A stretch of DNA of 64,000 nt from Mesorhabditis belari (lineage: Eukaryota > Nematoda > Chromadorea > Rhabditida > Rhabditidae), in contig CAUEEP010000727.1 in the NCBI GenBank assembly GCA_958450365.1, positions 2,485,501-2,549,500 on the forward strand, given 5' to 3'. Position 1 is the first letter of the stretch. Each line of letters opens with the position of its first letter. The notes below the pieces were generated by a model. The model saw only the letters and a list, made by a program, of their open reading frames with translations, did no database searches and was not told where the DNA came from. This document shows positions 25,501 to 37,170 of this stretch, piece after piece. A program made the position numbers and the translations under genes.

Positions 25501-27253
25501 CGATGATACTCTTTACCCGGTCTTCTATTCGAAGAAATACGGTAGTTTATTTACATTCAAGCCAAACTGGTTTCATCGATTCCTCATCGAATCGCATCAA
25601 AATCGGGCTGATTGAATGCAAATTGGTAGCCTGATTACGGTAGTTTTTTGAAAACAGATACCTTTTTGAAAAAAAAATGAAAACAGAGGAACTTACTTGA
25701 CTCACGAAAAAGTCGCACAACGGTGGAACATTCGGTGGACCTTGTAGGGGAATCGAGTTCATCACCGAGCCACCATGATTCGTCGAAACGATTAGAATCT
25801 GAAAGTGAAAGAATTTTTTTATGTAAATCTCCTTGCATACTTTTGTGAGAGTGACCAAGATGAGGATTTGATGTGGCCGAACATAGCGCATCAACACCAC
25901 TTCCCCGTTGCAACCCGAGAACACACAAACCACCTGGGAAATTGTTGGGATTTTTTCTAGCTCCCCTTACTTGTTCTTTTGATTTTCCGGTGAGATTTTT
26001 TCGGACTCGAATCTCGAAAACTGATCCACCACTGTCCAAAACGAGAATCGTTTTTTGTCTGAAAATTTAAACTATGATATATTCTTGAGTGAATTAAGAG
26101 AGTATCTTCACAAAACCTAGTCAGAAAGATGATCTGCAGAACCCCTTTGCCTCCTTGGCCTGCCTCGTGAATTGTGGCAATCGTTGAACCGGAACTTGCG
26201 TTAACAATCTGGATTGGGTAAAAATTACATGAAAAGGAGGAGATTATTTTAGACTAGTCAAAACTTTCTCCCTTCTCCTCCCACCTTAACACCTCCTTTA
26301 CTGTAGCCAATCGCTATATGGCTCCCATCATCCGAGAATGTGACACAAGCCGCTGCACCAAGTTCAGAATTACCAAATGTCAAACGGAGCAATCGTTCTG
26401 TCTGAAAACTTGTCATACTAGAGCTACCGTAGATACTCTAATAGAATGCCACCCGCTCGTACAGTTGCGTAGTCTACTTCTTTTTAGAAAATCTTTCTTT
26501 TTTCAGCTCCTAGGTTTTTCCCAACTACACTTTTGGTACCAAAAAATACAAGATTTCAAGAGCTATCATTTGACACCCAAGCGCACACTGTAGCATAAAG
26601 CAGCGCGGAGAATGGGACGTTCAAAGTTAGACTACGCGACTGTACACCCGTCATTATGGAGGTGGCGTTCTATTAGAGTATTTACGGTATCTCAAATTCT
26701 TTGCACTCACCGATTCCTCGAAAATGAGCAATGCTCCTTTCGATGTGATCACCGCTAAACGATTGCCGTTGGAAGCCACCGCTTTTGGACGTCCGATTTT
26801 TTGCTCGGAATTCGTGATTTGATGGGAGATTGATTCTAAATAGCTTTGATATTTTTTGAAACGATTTATTATAACAAATATAATTCTACTTCAAGATCCA
26901 ATCAACAACTCCCAAAGTTGCCTACCGACTTTCCTCCAGGCGATCGGACAATTTATCGTATATCTGATCGGTGTCGATGGTTCTTTATGGTGTTGATGTG
27001 AATGGCCACTAAATGAAGCTGCTCCTCCATCCAAGATTGATTCTTCTTCAGCTGTTCCCGGCAATCCGAGGATCAATGTGTCGTCGAGTTGATCAAGCTA
27101 ATAGGGAATTTTGTGTTGTTTCTTGATTATACTCACCTGCAATAGAGCTTCATCAAGTGAAATGGACGGTAGTGACGTCGAATCATCAATATCAAGCCAG
27201 TTCTCTTTATTTTCTGGTAGAGGGCTTTCCACATTCAATTCCTCGTCGCTCAT
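16517..27253 (-). CDS. vps-8: VPS8, CORVET complex subunit (WD40 propeller, C-terminal RING)
   Basis: Tethering subunit of the CORVET complex, which acts with Rab5 in early endosome fusion. The start is at 27253 (MSDEELNVESPLPENKENW). Family landmarks in order along the minus strand: RPKAVASNGNRLAVITSKGA near 26700-26800, NASSGSTIATIHEAG near 26200, GGSVFEIRVRKN near 26000, VFSGCNGEVVLMRYVRPH near 25880, VGVIDLNN...QLVYATSDFK near 24780-24870, GLATGANVSAALCCLAETVC near 24540-24590, LHCCLAGRAYPFGELP near 23150, VFRCVTSLHGKDG near 20000, and finally a RING-like domain: CVRCKGIIDKAAYVF, CSFC and CGHVMHMECDLNGTRTCQC at 16545-16840, ending near 16517. Acceptors are mostly TTTCAG. The intron from about 23110 to 20022 contains a complete plus-strand gene. 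Individual exon edges are approximate. Confidence 0.9.
16923..16983. repeat. Short palindrome of the cgtaatcttgg repeat family
   Basis: gccaagattacgatagtttt is followed about 20 bp later by its reverse complement. Single copies of the same sequence occur in many introns of the exchanger, VPS8 and Sidekick genes. It lies in a VPS8 intron. Confidence 0.7.
17592..17698 (+). repeat. Tandem repeat in a VPS8 intron
   Basis: About five copies of a 22-24 bp unit, ctaccgtaaaccttgagaaa with small variations. Intronic; no coding meaning seen. Confidence 0.8.
19159..19307. repeat. Inverted repeat in a VPS8 intron
   Basis: The left arm taaactttcactatctggtg is mirrored by a right arm ending gaaagttta, with mismatches; the arms meet around ttgaattc/gaattcag. 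Probably a decayed transposon end pair. Confidence 0.55.
20213..23003 (+). CDS. Nested Ser/Arg/Thr-rich protein with repeated TAR(S) exons
   Basis: Not a recognised family. The gene lies whole inside a VPS8 intron, on the opposite strand. It starts MSLTFQQ at 20213 (exon ends before 20234), continues with SITMTSSNIRPVISTY, a charged helical segment (LNQAEIEQERQIIENRLRR), SGLPVRGAQLRGLAASLG and FSVPMDILERLLPQEMIKSL. From about 21400 on, successive short exons encode a repeat: for example SVRTARSVSRTPVNTARSNR, NLRTARSAYRTPINTARSN, then a long exon (22390-22662) rich in TAR, SxSR and SP. Repeat exons begin and end in phase 2 (AG|T or AG|C making Ser), so whole units can be duplicated without a frameshift. 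It ends SDVRTARSSNE at 23003, with aataaa near 23056. The repeat is very basic and Ser/Thr-rich, as in phosphorylated RS-like or sperm chromatin proteins; function unknown. Acceptors are TTTAG-type, unlike the host gene. Confidence 0.8.
25257..25543. mobile_element. 287-bp near-perfect palindromic MITE with 9-bp target duplication
   Basis: Terminal inverted repeat accgtatttcttcgaataga continues almost without mismatch through both arms to a small loop near 25390-25420. AGTTTATTT lies directly outside both ends (25248-25256 and 25544-25552), a 9-bp target-site duplication of the type made by Mutator-like transposases. It lies in a VPS8 intron. Confidence 0.85.
26426..26688. mobile_element. 263-bp MITE, accgta family
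   Basis: Ends accgtagatactctaataga and its near-complement tctattagagtatttacggt. Internal arms pair around gttgcgtagtctac/actacgcgactgtac. It lies in a VPS8 intron; no clear target duplication seen. Confidence 0.7.
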
Positions 27254-27759
27254 CTTACAGAAGCAAACTTTAAAATTAAATTAAGAACTAAAAATAAACA
27301 CAACACTCGACTGTTGAATGAGTTGGGATTATATGTGGTAATTTCTTGTAGTTTATGGTGTGGTTTCGATCTGCTGCAATAAATATCGAAAAGGCAAGCC
27401 ATTGTTTGCAAAAATTTTCTCGATGCAATTCTTACCATTGTACGACGCATCAGATAGTTCTCTTTCAAGTATCTGTCAGTGTTCAAATTGTTTATTAATG
27501 TTGCAATCAAATAAATTATTAAATTACACAATGATGGGTGGAACAATCACAGGCAAATAAAGGCGGCAGGAAATCACAAAAGAGGGTGACCATGGCAAAA
27601 TAGTAAAGTGAAATAGATCGGGAAAATTCAAAATAAATCAACCAACAATTTTTGGTGATTTGAGAGCTAGAGGATCGTTAAATTGCATCAAAAATAAAGC
27701 TAAAACCAGAGTGAAATCTATATAAGTTTCTAAAAAGGATCAATTAGTGTAACAATAAT
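27254..27759. other. Gap between GMPPB and VPS8 (both minus)
   Basis: 506 bp of AT-rich sequence with no exon-like frame. It should hold the GMPPB 3' end and the VPS8 5' leader; an AG lies directly before the VPS8 ATG and could be a trans-splice acceptor. The gap is longer than the typical spacing inside nematode operons, so an operon is possible but not supported. Confidence 0.5.
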
Positions 27760-29314
27760 TTACATAATAATGTCAGGCTGTGAAACGTTAACCGAGATGG
27801 CTTTATGTGGAAGAACTTGTGCTCCGTTGAGGTAAAGTTCATCGTTCACAACAACATCTTCTCCAAGGACACTATTGTTTTCGATTCGCACCCATCTACC
27901 TGAAATATTCAATTTGAAAAAAATCCCCAAACACAAAACCCTACCAATTGAGCACTTTCGTCCAATAATGCTTTTGTTTATCCACGAATGCGTTTTCACA
28001 ACGGAGCCGGTCAGAATTGTGCACTCCCTCAAACAAACACCATCTTCAACTTTCACATTCGAGCCGATAACCTAGAAAAAAAAATAACAATTAATTAAGG
28101 AATGAAAAGCATAGATGTATTGCACAATTCAAAGTATAATTACACTAAAGAAAAAAATAACTTACAACGTTTGGCCCGATTTTACAATTTGCGCCAATTG
28201 TCGCCGTTTCATCTATCAAAACGTCTCCCTAAATAAACAAATAATTTATTGATTTTTTTACGAAAAAAACCTGAATATATTCTCCAGATGCAAGCTCGTC
28301 GGATGCAGTTTCACGCTTGTGCTTCAGGAACAACGTTGTCCCTAAAAGTTTGTAAAATGAGCCCACAGGAATAGTCTACCAATCAAGAAGTCCTTGGGTT
28401 GTCCCACGTCCATCCAAAATCCTGGAAGAACATAAGCGAAAAGCTTTTTCTCACTGGCCATGTTTGGGAAAACCTATTGAGAAAGTTAAATGCCTCAATA
28501 AGAAAATCAAAACTACCTCTTTCTCGATACTTGTCGGCTTCAATGGGATACGATTGAGGATCGCTGGGTTGAAGAAATAGAGTCCAGCGTTAATTTTGTT
28601 TGAAACATATTCTAAATTTACGAATTTTTAAATACAGAATAAATAGGAACCTTGAGGCTTCTCGACAAAAGCTCTTATGCTGCCAGTTTCATCATCGAAC
28701 ACAACAACTCCATACTTTGAAGGCTCGCTAACCTTAAAGAGAAAATATTATCTTTCATGTTATTAACAAAATTACAAACTTCCGTAACGGCAATCGTTCC
28801 TTCGCCTCCGTGTTTGTGATGGAATTCAATCATCTGTCGGAAAGGAAAATCGCAGATCACGTCCGAGTTCAACACGAAAAATGGCTCATCTCCATCCAGA
28901 AACTTGTTCTTCCTAAATATTTGATGAATTCATTAAAACAATGAACTGACCGAGCAAGTGCGAGAGGGCCGGCTGTGCCCAAAGGCTCTTCTTCCAAAGA
29001 AAAGTGAATCTTCATTCCGAGATTTTCCGCATATCCGCTAATTTCTCTCTCCAAGTCATCGGCTCGATAACTAAAAAAATTTTTTTTAGCTAAAAATAAA
29101 AGTATAACCTGACAGCTAACACCAGCGTTGTGACTCCAACCTTGGCAAGGGCTACCATCTAAAAATTTAACATAATGTTGAGCAAAAAAAAATAAAAAAA
29201 TGCCTGATGCAACATCATCGGCTTGTTGGCAAATTGTACAAGAGGCTTTGGCTGCGTGATGGTGAGTGGCCTCAATCTTGTCCCATAGCCGCCGACGAGA
29301 ATCAAAGCCTTCAT
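27760..29314 (-). CDS. tag-335: Mannose-1-phosphate guanylyltransferase beta (GDP-mannose pyrophosphorylase)
   Basis: Makes GDP-mannose from mannose-1-phosphate and GTP in the cytosol, the donor for N-glycans, GPI anchors and O-mannosylation. It starts [18 protein letters not shown] at 29314; this contains the nucleotidyltransferase signature [11 protein letters not shown] followed by [12 protein letters not shown]. Further landmarks: [31 protein letters not shown] (metal-binding Asp), [20 protein letters not shown] and [11 protein letters not shown]. The C-terminal half is a left-handed beta helix of hexapeptide repeats ([20 protein letters not shown]...), ending [10 protein letters not shown]. 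Introns are about 45-60 bp with TTTAG-type acceptors. Symbol given by analogy with the C. elegans beta subunit gene. Confidence 0.95.
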
Positions 29315-30324
29315 GTCGAGAAAAGCCTCCCTAAATTACTGTTTTTGAAATTAATTCAGCTTTGCTTTGAAACAAAAGTACGCAAAAAAGAAAAAAAATT
29401 ATGTAAAGTCTTAATGTTTAAATTTTTATCTTGTTAAAACAACGAGGAATTTTACTAATTCATTTAACAACATTCGATAAATTGTCTAGGATTATAAATA
29501 TGAGGAAAAAGGGCCGATGCTTGTCTTCTTTTGTTGTACACGTGGCTTCAAGAGACACCGGGCGGGGGCGCAGAACGTGGCATCCATCAAACAAAATAGA
29601 CGAGAAACCGGGGGGCAAAAGAGAGGGCACCAATGCAGAGAGGGGAAATTAGCACAGGAAATTTGAACGATTCGGGGAAAATTTTGGTGCGTGTTAGGTA
29701 GTTGCAAAAATCTTACCCAAACAGACGAAAACTTGCACGAAAATGTAAAATCCCATGATGAGAATGTTGCAAAATCCGTAGGATTTGTGCTAACTTGGAT
29801 TTAAAAACTAAACTTCCATTTAAACTTTAACATTTAACATTTAATTAAATTTTTTTATAACCCGCATTTTCTCCTTTCTTGTGTACGGTGTTTTTTTTGC
29901 CTCTCTGCCAGTCAACAATATATTAAAGCTCTACATTTCTACTCTTGATTGCTCGATTTGATTAAAACCATGCTGCGCGGTGACCGAAGCTGGGGCGAAT
30001 CGAAGATCTGATGTCGTCTTTATTTTTCTCTAATACCATCGTTGCTCCCTTTTCCCCCTTCCTTTTTATGTGTGAGGTGGAATCTTTCCTTTCTTGTCTT
30101 TCCTGTCACCATCTCTTTCCTCTTTTTTCTTTTCGTAACTGTCTCCTCTCAATCGGGCGCGGATCGTCCCCCCGATTTCCCGTTTTTTTTTCTTTAAGTG
30201 AAACGCTGCCGACTCCCCATCCTGAATCTTTTCGATTTTTAGGCAGCTTGACTTTTTGGATTCTTTTTTGTTTCTCAAATAATGTGATCTACCAAGATTA
30301 ATATTTATCTTTTAGTTTGACTGG
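29315..30324. other. Intergenic gap between divergent GMPPB and DNAJC25-like genes
   Basis: No credible exon. The stretch 29500-29650 is more GC- and purine-rich (agagacaccgggcgggggcg) and may be a promoter region; 30010-30290 is pyrimidine-rich, running into the DNAJC25 leader and a ttttag acceptor near 30311-30315. Confidence 0.5.
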
Positions 30325-31775
<1,451 letters not shown>

Positions 31776-32180
31776 TTCAACATGACAATTGGAATGTTTC
31801 CGAATTAATCGTACTTAAAAATCTAAACGCGCTTTCATCGTTATGATATTTGTGTTAAGGGAATGCATTTTTTGTTTTATCGATAAAGATTTCTATAGGA
31901 TTCTTCATGGGCGAAATTGTGTGTTGCATATTGTGTTAAGCTCTTCATCAAGAAGAGTTTATTAAAAAGCAGAAAACTACGAATGCTCGAATTTGGCCGA
32001 AGCTACAACTTTTGGCACTAATAAAGTTGAGGGGGGGGGGGGGGACTTTTTGCATATAATCCGAAAATCGCCATGCCAAAATTCGATTTTTGCGTTTTTA
32101 CTGAGAAACTGCAATTTTTTCAAAGTTTTCAAATTCATTTTCTTTGATTCTGAACATTTTTTGTTTTGGAACTGATTTGT

Positions 32181-32196
32181 GTCCCTAAAGAGGGCC
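32181..32196 (-). terminator. Orphan histone-type 3' stem-loop with one mismatch
   Basis: In reverse this reads ggccct, cttt, agggac: the 16-base histone stem-loop with one change (C to A at position 15) that breaks the second base pair. The flanks also match the true histone 3' ends (AAAACCTCCAATCCAAC upstream, ACAAAT downstream), so it is a real relative of the histone 3' ends rather than chance. Confidence 0.85.
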
Positions 32197-32225
32197 GTTG
32201 GATTGGAGGTTTTAGGTTTTCATCC

Positions 32226-32408
32226 TTATTCGCAAGGGTACAACTGTTGTATTCGTGACCAGAAGTGATAGAACGGGTCATCAAGGATCTGCTGGCGCCA
32301 TTGAAACTCATCGAGGTAAACTGCATGTCGATCGTTGTCGCTGATGCCGTTGTTGATGCCGTGCTTGTTCTTCAGCATTTTTTTTTGAGCCGATTTTTTT
32401 GACCACAT
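32226..32408 (-). CDS. 60-codon ORF ending in a histone-type 3' end; not a histone
   Basis: The ORF begins MWSKKSAQKKMLKNKHGING-like basic sequence (exact start MWSKKSAQKKMLKNKHG) and ends YHFWSRIQQLYPCE, stopping 29 bp before a histone-type stem-loop. The protein matches no core or linker histone that I recognise: it is Trp/Tyr/Gln-rich in its second half (EFQWRQQILDDPFYHFW). A minus-strand TATA-like cctttataag lies near 32545, about 140 bp upstream. It may be a small replication-dependent non-histone gene, a rapidly diverged histone-like gene, or a histone relic whose coding part was replaced. Confidence 0.4.
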   Translation of the reverse strand: MWSKKSAQKKMLKNKHGINNGISDNDRHAVYLDEFQWRQQILDDPFYHFWSRIQQLYPCE

Positions 32409-33079
32409 CGACTCAACGTTCTGTGTGTGTGATCTGTAAATCTAACGGTAACGGAGTTGATGGTTAACAAGTAAAATGACGGTACGCTTGGGGAAACAAC
32501 AAGACATCTGCATAGGCTCGCCACACATCAGAGTGGATGACGCATCTTATAAAGGTTTTGGGTTATAGAACTCAGGTTTAATCATCCACTTAAGTCACGC
32601 TGTATAAAACCTCAGAAAGAAAATTAATTTGCAAATTTTCCCGAAAAGAGTTGTATTTTCTTAGGTATTTAGGCTACTTTCTTACCTAAAAGTTGGAATT
32701 TTCTGTCTACCGCAGTCCAGACAGAATACGAGTACTGTATCAAAAATTTATACAAATTTTTATCTGATTTCAGCGCGGTGACTCCCCCCCTCTCAATTTT
32801 TGCTAAATGGAGTACATCGCTTGTACAAATCTCTTCCCACGATTTTTAATCCGCTTTTTATTTTATGGCTGTAAGCAAAACGTTTGAAATTTTACGTGAG
32901 CTTCGCGTTTGTCAGACTCTAATTTACGTTACCTTTTTTGCTTTTTGAAGACAACCGTGTTTCTGTCCGACAAGCACCACTCTTACGGTCCCATATGGCG
33001 CCTATTCATTTTTTGAAACCTCTCTTCGTAGTTATAATAACAAATAACGTTAAAAATTTAACTTTAACTTTATTTTAGT

Positions 33080-36000
33080 ATGGATAGCTCTTTGAAGCGA
33101 CTCAATGAGGTTTCGCCACTCACGGCCGCATCTCCGGCTTCTAGGCGACCAACCAAAAAGGTAGCTAGTTGTTTTTAATGATAAACCATTTACCGTTTTT
33201 AGATGACTGGCGACAACAATCTGGATGCCACTACCATGAACGAGACGCAGTTCCAGGCCGATGTCACCGCGGAAGCAAGCATTGTCAGCGAACCGTCGAC
33301 TCCAGTCTCTAGGCAGCCAACAAAGAAGGTTTGTTGGTGTAATTCTAGTGTAATTCTGTCTTTTTTAGATGACTGGCGACACCAATCTTGATGCCACTGC
33401 ATTGGTGGGCGACGCAGAAGAACGACAAGTCAACGAGACGCAGGGGGCTGATATGGACATTTCGCTTCAACCGATGGTAAGTTTAAATTACCATCGGTAA
33501 TTTAAACTTGCCGTAATTGGTAATTGCTGTTTCGCAAATGGTTTTTATTTTAGAACAAAACTCTCGATCTCTTCGCCAAAGCTCCCGTCGGTCTGCCGTT
33601 TCAATGGTCTCCAATCCTTCTGAAAGTGAGCGAAACTGATGGATCCAACGCCGGGTTCGATGGTTTCAAAAGCATTGATATTGAGCTTTTAGCATTGATA
33701 GCACCGATAGCAGTGATACGCTTCTCGAGGACGACGATATTGAACATGGAGACGCTGACGGTAGCCGCAAAAAGCATCTCAAGTATTCTGACTCAATGTA
33801 TGCTTGTTTTTAAATTTTTTTTTATGACTTTTTAAGGATTTCGTTCATGGAAAAGGAACACGCCATCAATGACGAACAAGTTCACGAACTGGAGGCGACA
33901 ATTAAAGCCAGGGAAGAGGAGGTAAACGTTTCTTTCCATAAGCGCCTTACTTCAATTTTACAGTTATGCGCTATCAAAGTTGAACTCGAGCATACAAAGA
34001 AGAAGCTTGAGGAGGAGCGAGTGCTAAGCGAAGATCTGCGCTCAAACAACCATCGCTTGAAAGAAAACTTGATGGAGCAAGATTTGCGTCTTGACAAATT
34101 GAAACTCGTCGAAGATGAGGTAAACCTTTTTCTTACGCAATATTGGAAAATTTTATTTAGACGCCGTCTCTGGTTCAAGCCATAAAAGAAGCTAACGGGC
34201 CACTCAATGACCTTGCAAAAGAACTTGATGGTGCGAAACAGGAGTGCATGTCTTTAAATGAAGAGGTTTGTCGATTAATTATTTTAATCTAAGCTATGTT
34301 TTTTTTCAGTTGACTATCCGCGGCAAGGATTTGACCAAGGCACAAGAGGATTTGGAGCAGCTTCGCAATGCGTATGCAACACTGGCCGCTGAAAACACTC
34401 GTCTTCACGAGGAAGCAACTGCACACGGCAGAGTTGTTGAGGAAAGAGAGCTAGAGGTTATTATTTTTGGGTTGCAATATTATCTTTTGTTTTAGCTGTC
34501 TTTGCGCAACCAAGAACTTGTTGAAAGTCAACAGCAATTTCAAGAACAGAATGCCTTACACCTTCAATTAATTGCAAATTGTGATGAACTCAAGCAAAAA
34601 GCCGCATCTTTTGACGCTGCCATTGAAGCAAAGGCTGTAGAGGTATAATGTGAATGTATTTCATTATTTTCATTTGTATTGTTAAGATCAATCTTCGAGA
34701 CAAAGAAATGGCTGAGGCAAAGGAACATTTGGAACAACTTCGCAAGGAAAATACAACACTGGCCGCTGAAAATACTCGTCTACAAGATGAAGCAATTGCA
34801 CATACCAGAGTTGTTGAAGAAACGGGTCTAGAGGTTATTTTTTTTAATTGCGAGGTCATCTTTTGCTTTAGCTGTCTTTGCGCAACCAAGAACTTGTTGA
34901 AAGTCAACAACAATTTCAAGAACTGAACACCTTACACCTTCAATTAATTGCAAATTGTGATGAACTCCAGCAAAAAGCTGCATCTTTTGACGCTGCCATT
35001 GAAGCAAAGGCTATAGAGGTATAATGTGAATGTATTTCACTATTTTCATTTGTATTGTTAAGATCAATCTTCGAGACAAAGAAATGGCTGAGGCAAAAGA
35101 ACATTTGGAGCAACTTCGCAAGGAAAATACAACACTGGCCGCTGAAAATACTCGTCTACAAGATGAAGCAATTGCACATACCAGAGTTGTTGAGGAAAAA
35201 GAGTTAGAGGTTGTCGATTTGGAGTTGCAATGCTATCTTTTGCTTTAGCTGTCTTTGCGCAACCAAGAACTTGTTGAAAGTCAACAGCGACTCCAAGAAC
35301 AGAATGCCTTGCACCTTCAATTAATTGCAAATTGTGATGAACTCAAGCAAAAAGCTGCATCTTTTGACGCTGCCATTGAAGCAAAGGCTGTAGAGGTATA
35401 ATGTGAATGTATTTCATTATTTTCATTTGTATTGTTAAGATCAATCTTCGAGACAAAGAAATGGCTGAGGCAAAAGAACATTTGGAGCAACTTCGCGAGG
35501 AAAATACAACACTGGCCGCTGAAAATACTCGTCTACAAGATGAAGCAATTGCACATACCAGAGTTGTTGAGGAAAAAGAGTTAGAGGTTGTCGATTTTGA
35601 ACAAGAAATTAATTCATCTTTGTTTTAGTTGTCGTTGCGGAATCAGGCACTTTTGGAAAGCCAACAACAGCTACAAGCCTTCAATCTCCAATTGGCTTCA
35701 AAATACGATGAATTCAAGCAAAAAGCCGAATCCTTTGACGCTGTTCTTGAAGCAAAGGCTATGGAGGTATAATTTGAGATGAGTGTCAAATGTTCATCCA
35801 ATGAGTTGATATTATTTTAGATTGATTTCCGCAACAAAGAGCTAGCCGAGTCACATGAACTTTTGGAGCAACTTCGCAGTGCAAATGCAACGCTGCTCAC
35901 TGAAAACGCTCGTCTCCACCAGGAAGCAACAACTGCACGCAGCAAAATTGTTGAGGAAACGGACCAAGAAGTCAATCGTTTTCAATGGCGAAACTATCTT

Positions 36001-36743
36001 TTGATTTAGCTATCTCTGCGAAACCAAGAACTCGTGGAAAATCAAAAACAGATCCAAGCACTGACTGCCTTGAACCTTCAACTGGTTGCAAATTGTGACG
36101 AATTTAAACAAAAAGCTGAAGCCATTGACGCTGCCCTTGAAGCAAAGAATGCTGAGGTTACCTTTCAAATAATAAATTAAAATTTCGCTTTTCAGATTGA
36201 ACGGTTGAATATTTTATGCGACGAATTTGATGATCTCGAAGGCAAGTATCGAGCATCTATCAGGGAGCTCCAACAACAGCTCGGTGTCATCAAGGTACTG
36301 TTTACTGTTGGTTCTGCGAGATATTTCAAGACAAATTTTAGCCTTTGAAAACTACCGATGCTCCTGGCTTATTAGCTGTGATCAAAGAAGGAACTCGGGC
36401 ATTAACACCTCTGTGTGATAGTCAAAAAGAAAACCAGGTTTGTGTAATCTTTTGGATCACCATAGAACTTGCTTAGAAACCATCCTCGACGGCATCACCG
36501 CGAAATTTTGAAAGTCCGGAGCCATCAAATGTTAACGAAACAATGCCAATTGAAGGGTTTGGCTCAACTCCGCTCACGCCATCAAAGTGAGTACTGCCTT
36601 TTTACGTGCATCGTTGACAATTTAGTAAAACTACGATGATTGCCAATGAAACCAAGTTGAAGACCCCCGGTCAGTCATGCCACGATCAGCGTGGAGCACC
36701 TTCAACGCCTGGAAATACAACTCGCGGATGCACCCAGCAATGA
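33080..36743 (+). CDS. Coiled-coil protein with tandemly duplicated exon pairs
   Basis: Family not recognised. The ATG at 33080 is 2 bases after a tattttag acceptor (trans-splice site). The N-terminus has two copies of a low-complexity module (MTGDNNLDAT and MTGDTNLDAT, each after an RRPTKK or RQPTKK), then an acidic Ser/Asp stretch (SIDSTDSSDTLLEDDDIEHG). From 33840 to 36300 it is almost continuous coiled coil with heptad Leu/Glu/Gln. Five two-exon units recur: (INLRDKEMAEAKEHLEQL... + LSLRNQELVESQQ...). The tail has Ser/Thr-Pro sites (FGSTPLTPS, KTPGQ, PSTPG) typical of CDK-regulated proteins, and ends GCTQQ at 36743. The junction near 33600 is uncertain: a donor inside 33593-33625 must be used to keep the frame. 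A structural role in spindle, centrosome or synaptonemal complex is conceivable but unproven. Confidence 0.75.
34312..35800 (+). repeat. Tandem 376/377-bp exon-pair duplication
   Basis: The exon start atcaatcttcgagacaaaga occurs at 34687, 35063 and 35440, spacing 376 and 377 bp. Introns between the copies are almost identical too (aatgtgaatgtatttcatta before each), so the duplications are recent or kept alike by gene conversion. More diverged units precede (34312) and follow (35821). Unit length in protein is about 98 residues, a multiple of seven, which preserves heptad phase. Confidence 0.9.
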
Positions 36744-37170
36744 AATATTTTTTGTAGTGATTGCCTTCTATTCTGTGTCCGCGTATATGCTTGTTTTCTT
36801 AAATTCTTTGCCTGTGTTTTCCATGTACTGTTTAAATGAATTTCTATGAATCCATGATAAATATTTAAATGTATTTACTTTGAAAGTAACTCATTATGTA
36901 ATGGGAACTATTTGTCTTATACACTCAAAAATTTCGTTGCATTCGCTGGAAGGGTTCTCGCAAATCAACGAAAAGTCTTCGATTGTGAGATAGTGATAGT
37001 GAGATCAAACTAAAACCCTGTGGATGTTCTACCGTAGTCGAATGCTATCTTGGTTAGCTACTTTTAAACAAAGAGCGGTTACGAAAACTTCAGTTCGCAG
37101 AACCATTCAGTCTATTTCTTTTTGCCTTGCTTGCAGTTAGTAATAGTGATTTTATGGCTTTATTTCAGAA

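Larger units (their letters stand above)
31776..33079. other. Intergenic region with orphan histone 3' end and G14 tract
   Basis: Apart from the ORF and stem-loop at 32181-32408 annotated separately, this 1.3 kb shows a run of 14 G at 32031-32044 and AT-rich sequence. No other exon chain was found. Confidence 0.5.

Noticed and set aside
27254..29314. GMPPB-VPS8 operon
   Set aside because: Same strand, but 506 bp apart with no recognisable SL2-type signal; typical nematode operon spacing is nearer 100 bp.
30011..30301. 96-codon frame before the DNAJC25-like gene
   Set aside because: Pyrimidine-rich leader sequence; the real protein starts at 30325 after a ttttag acceptor.
32031..32044. G14 tract as a functional quadruplex
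   Set aside because: Single homopolymer run; such tracts are common in nematode genomes and there is no other support.
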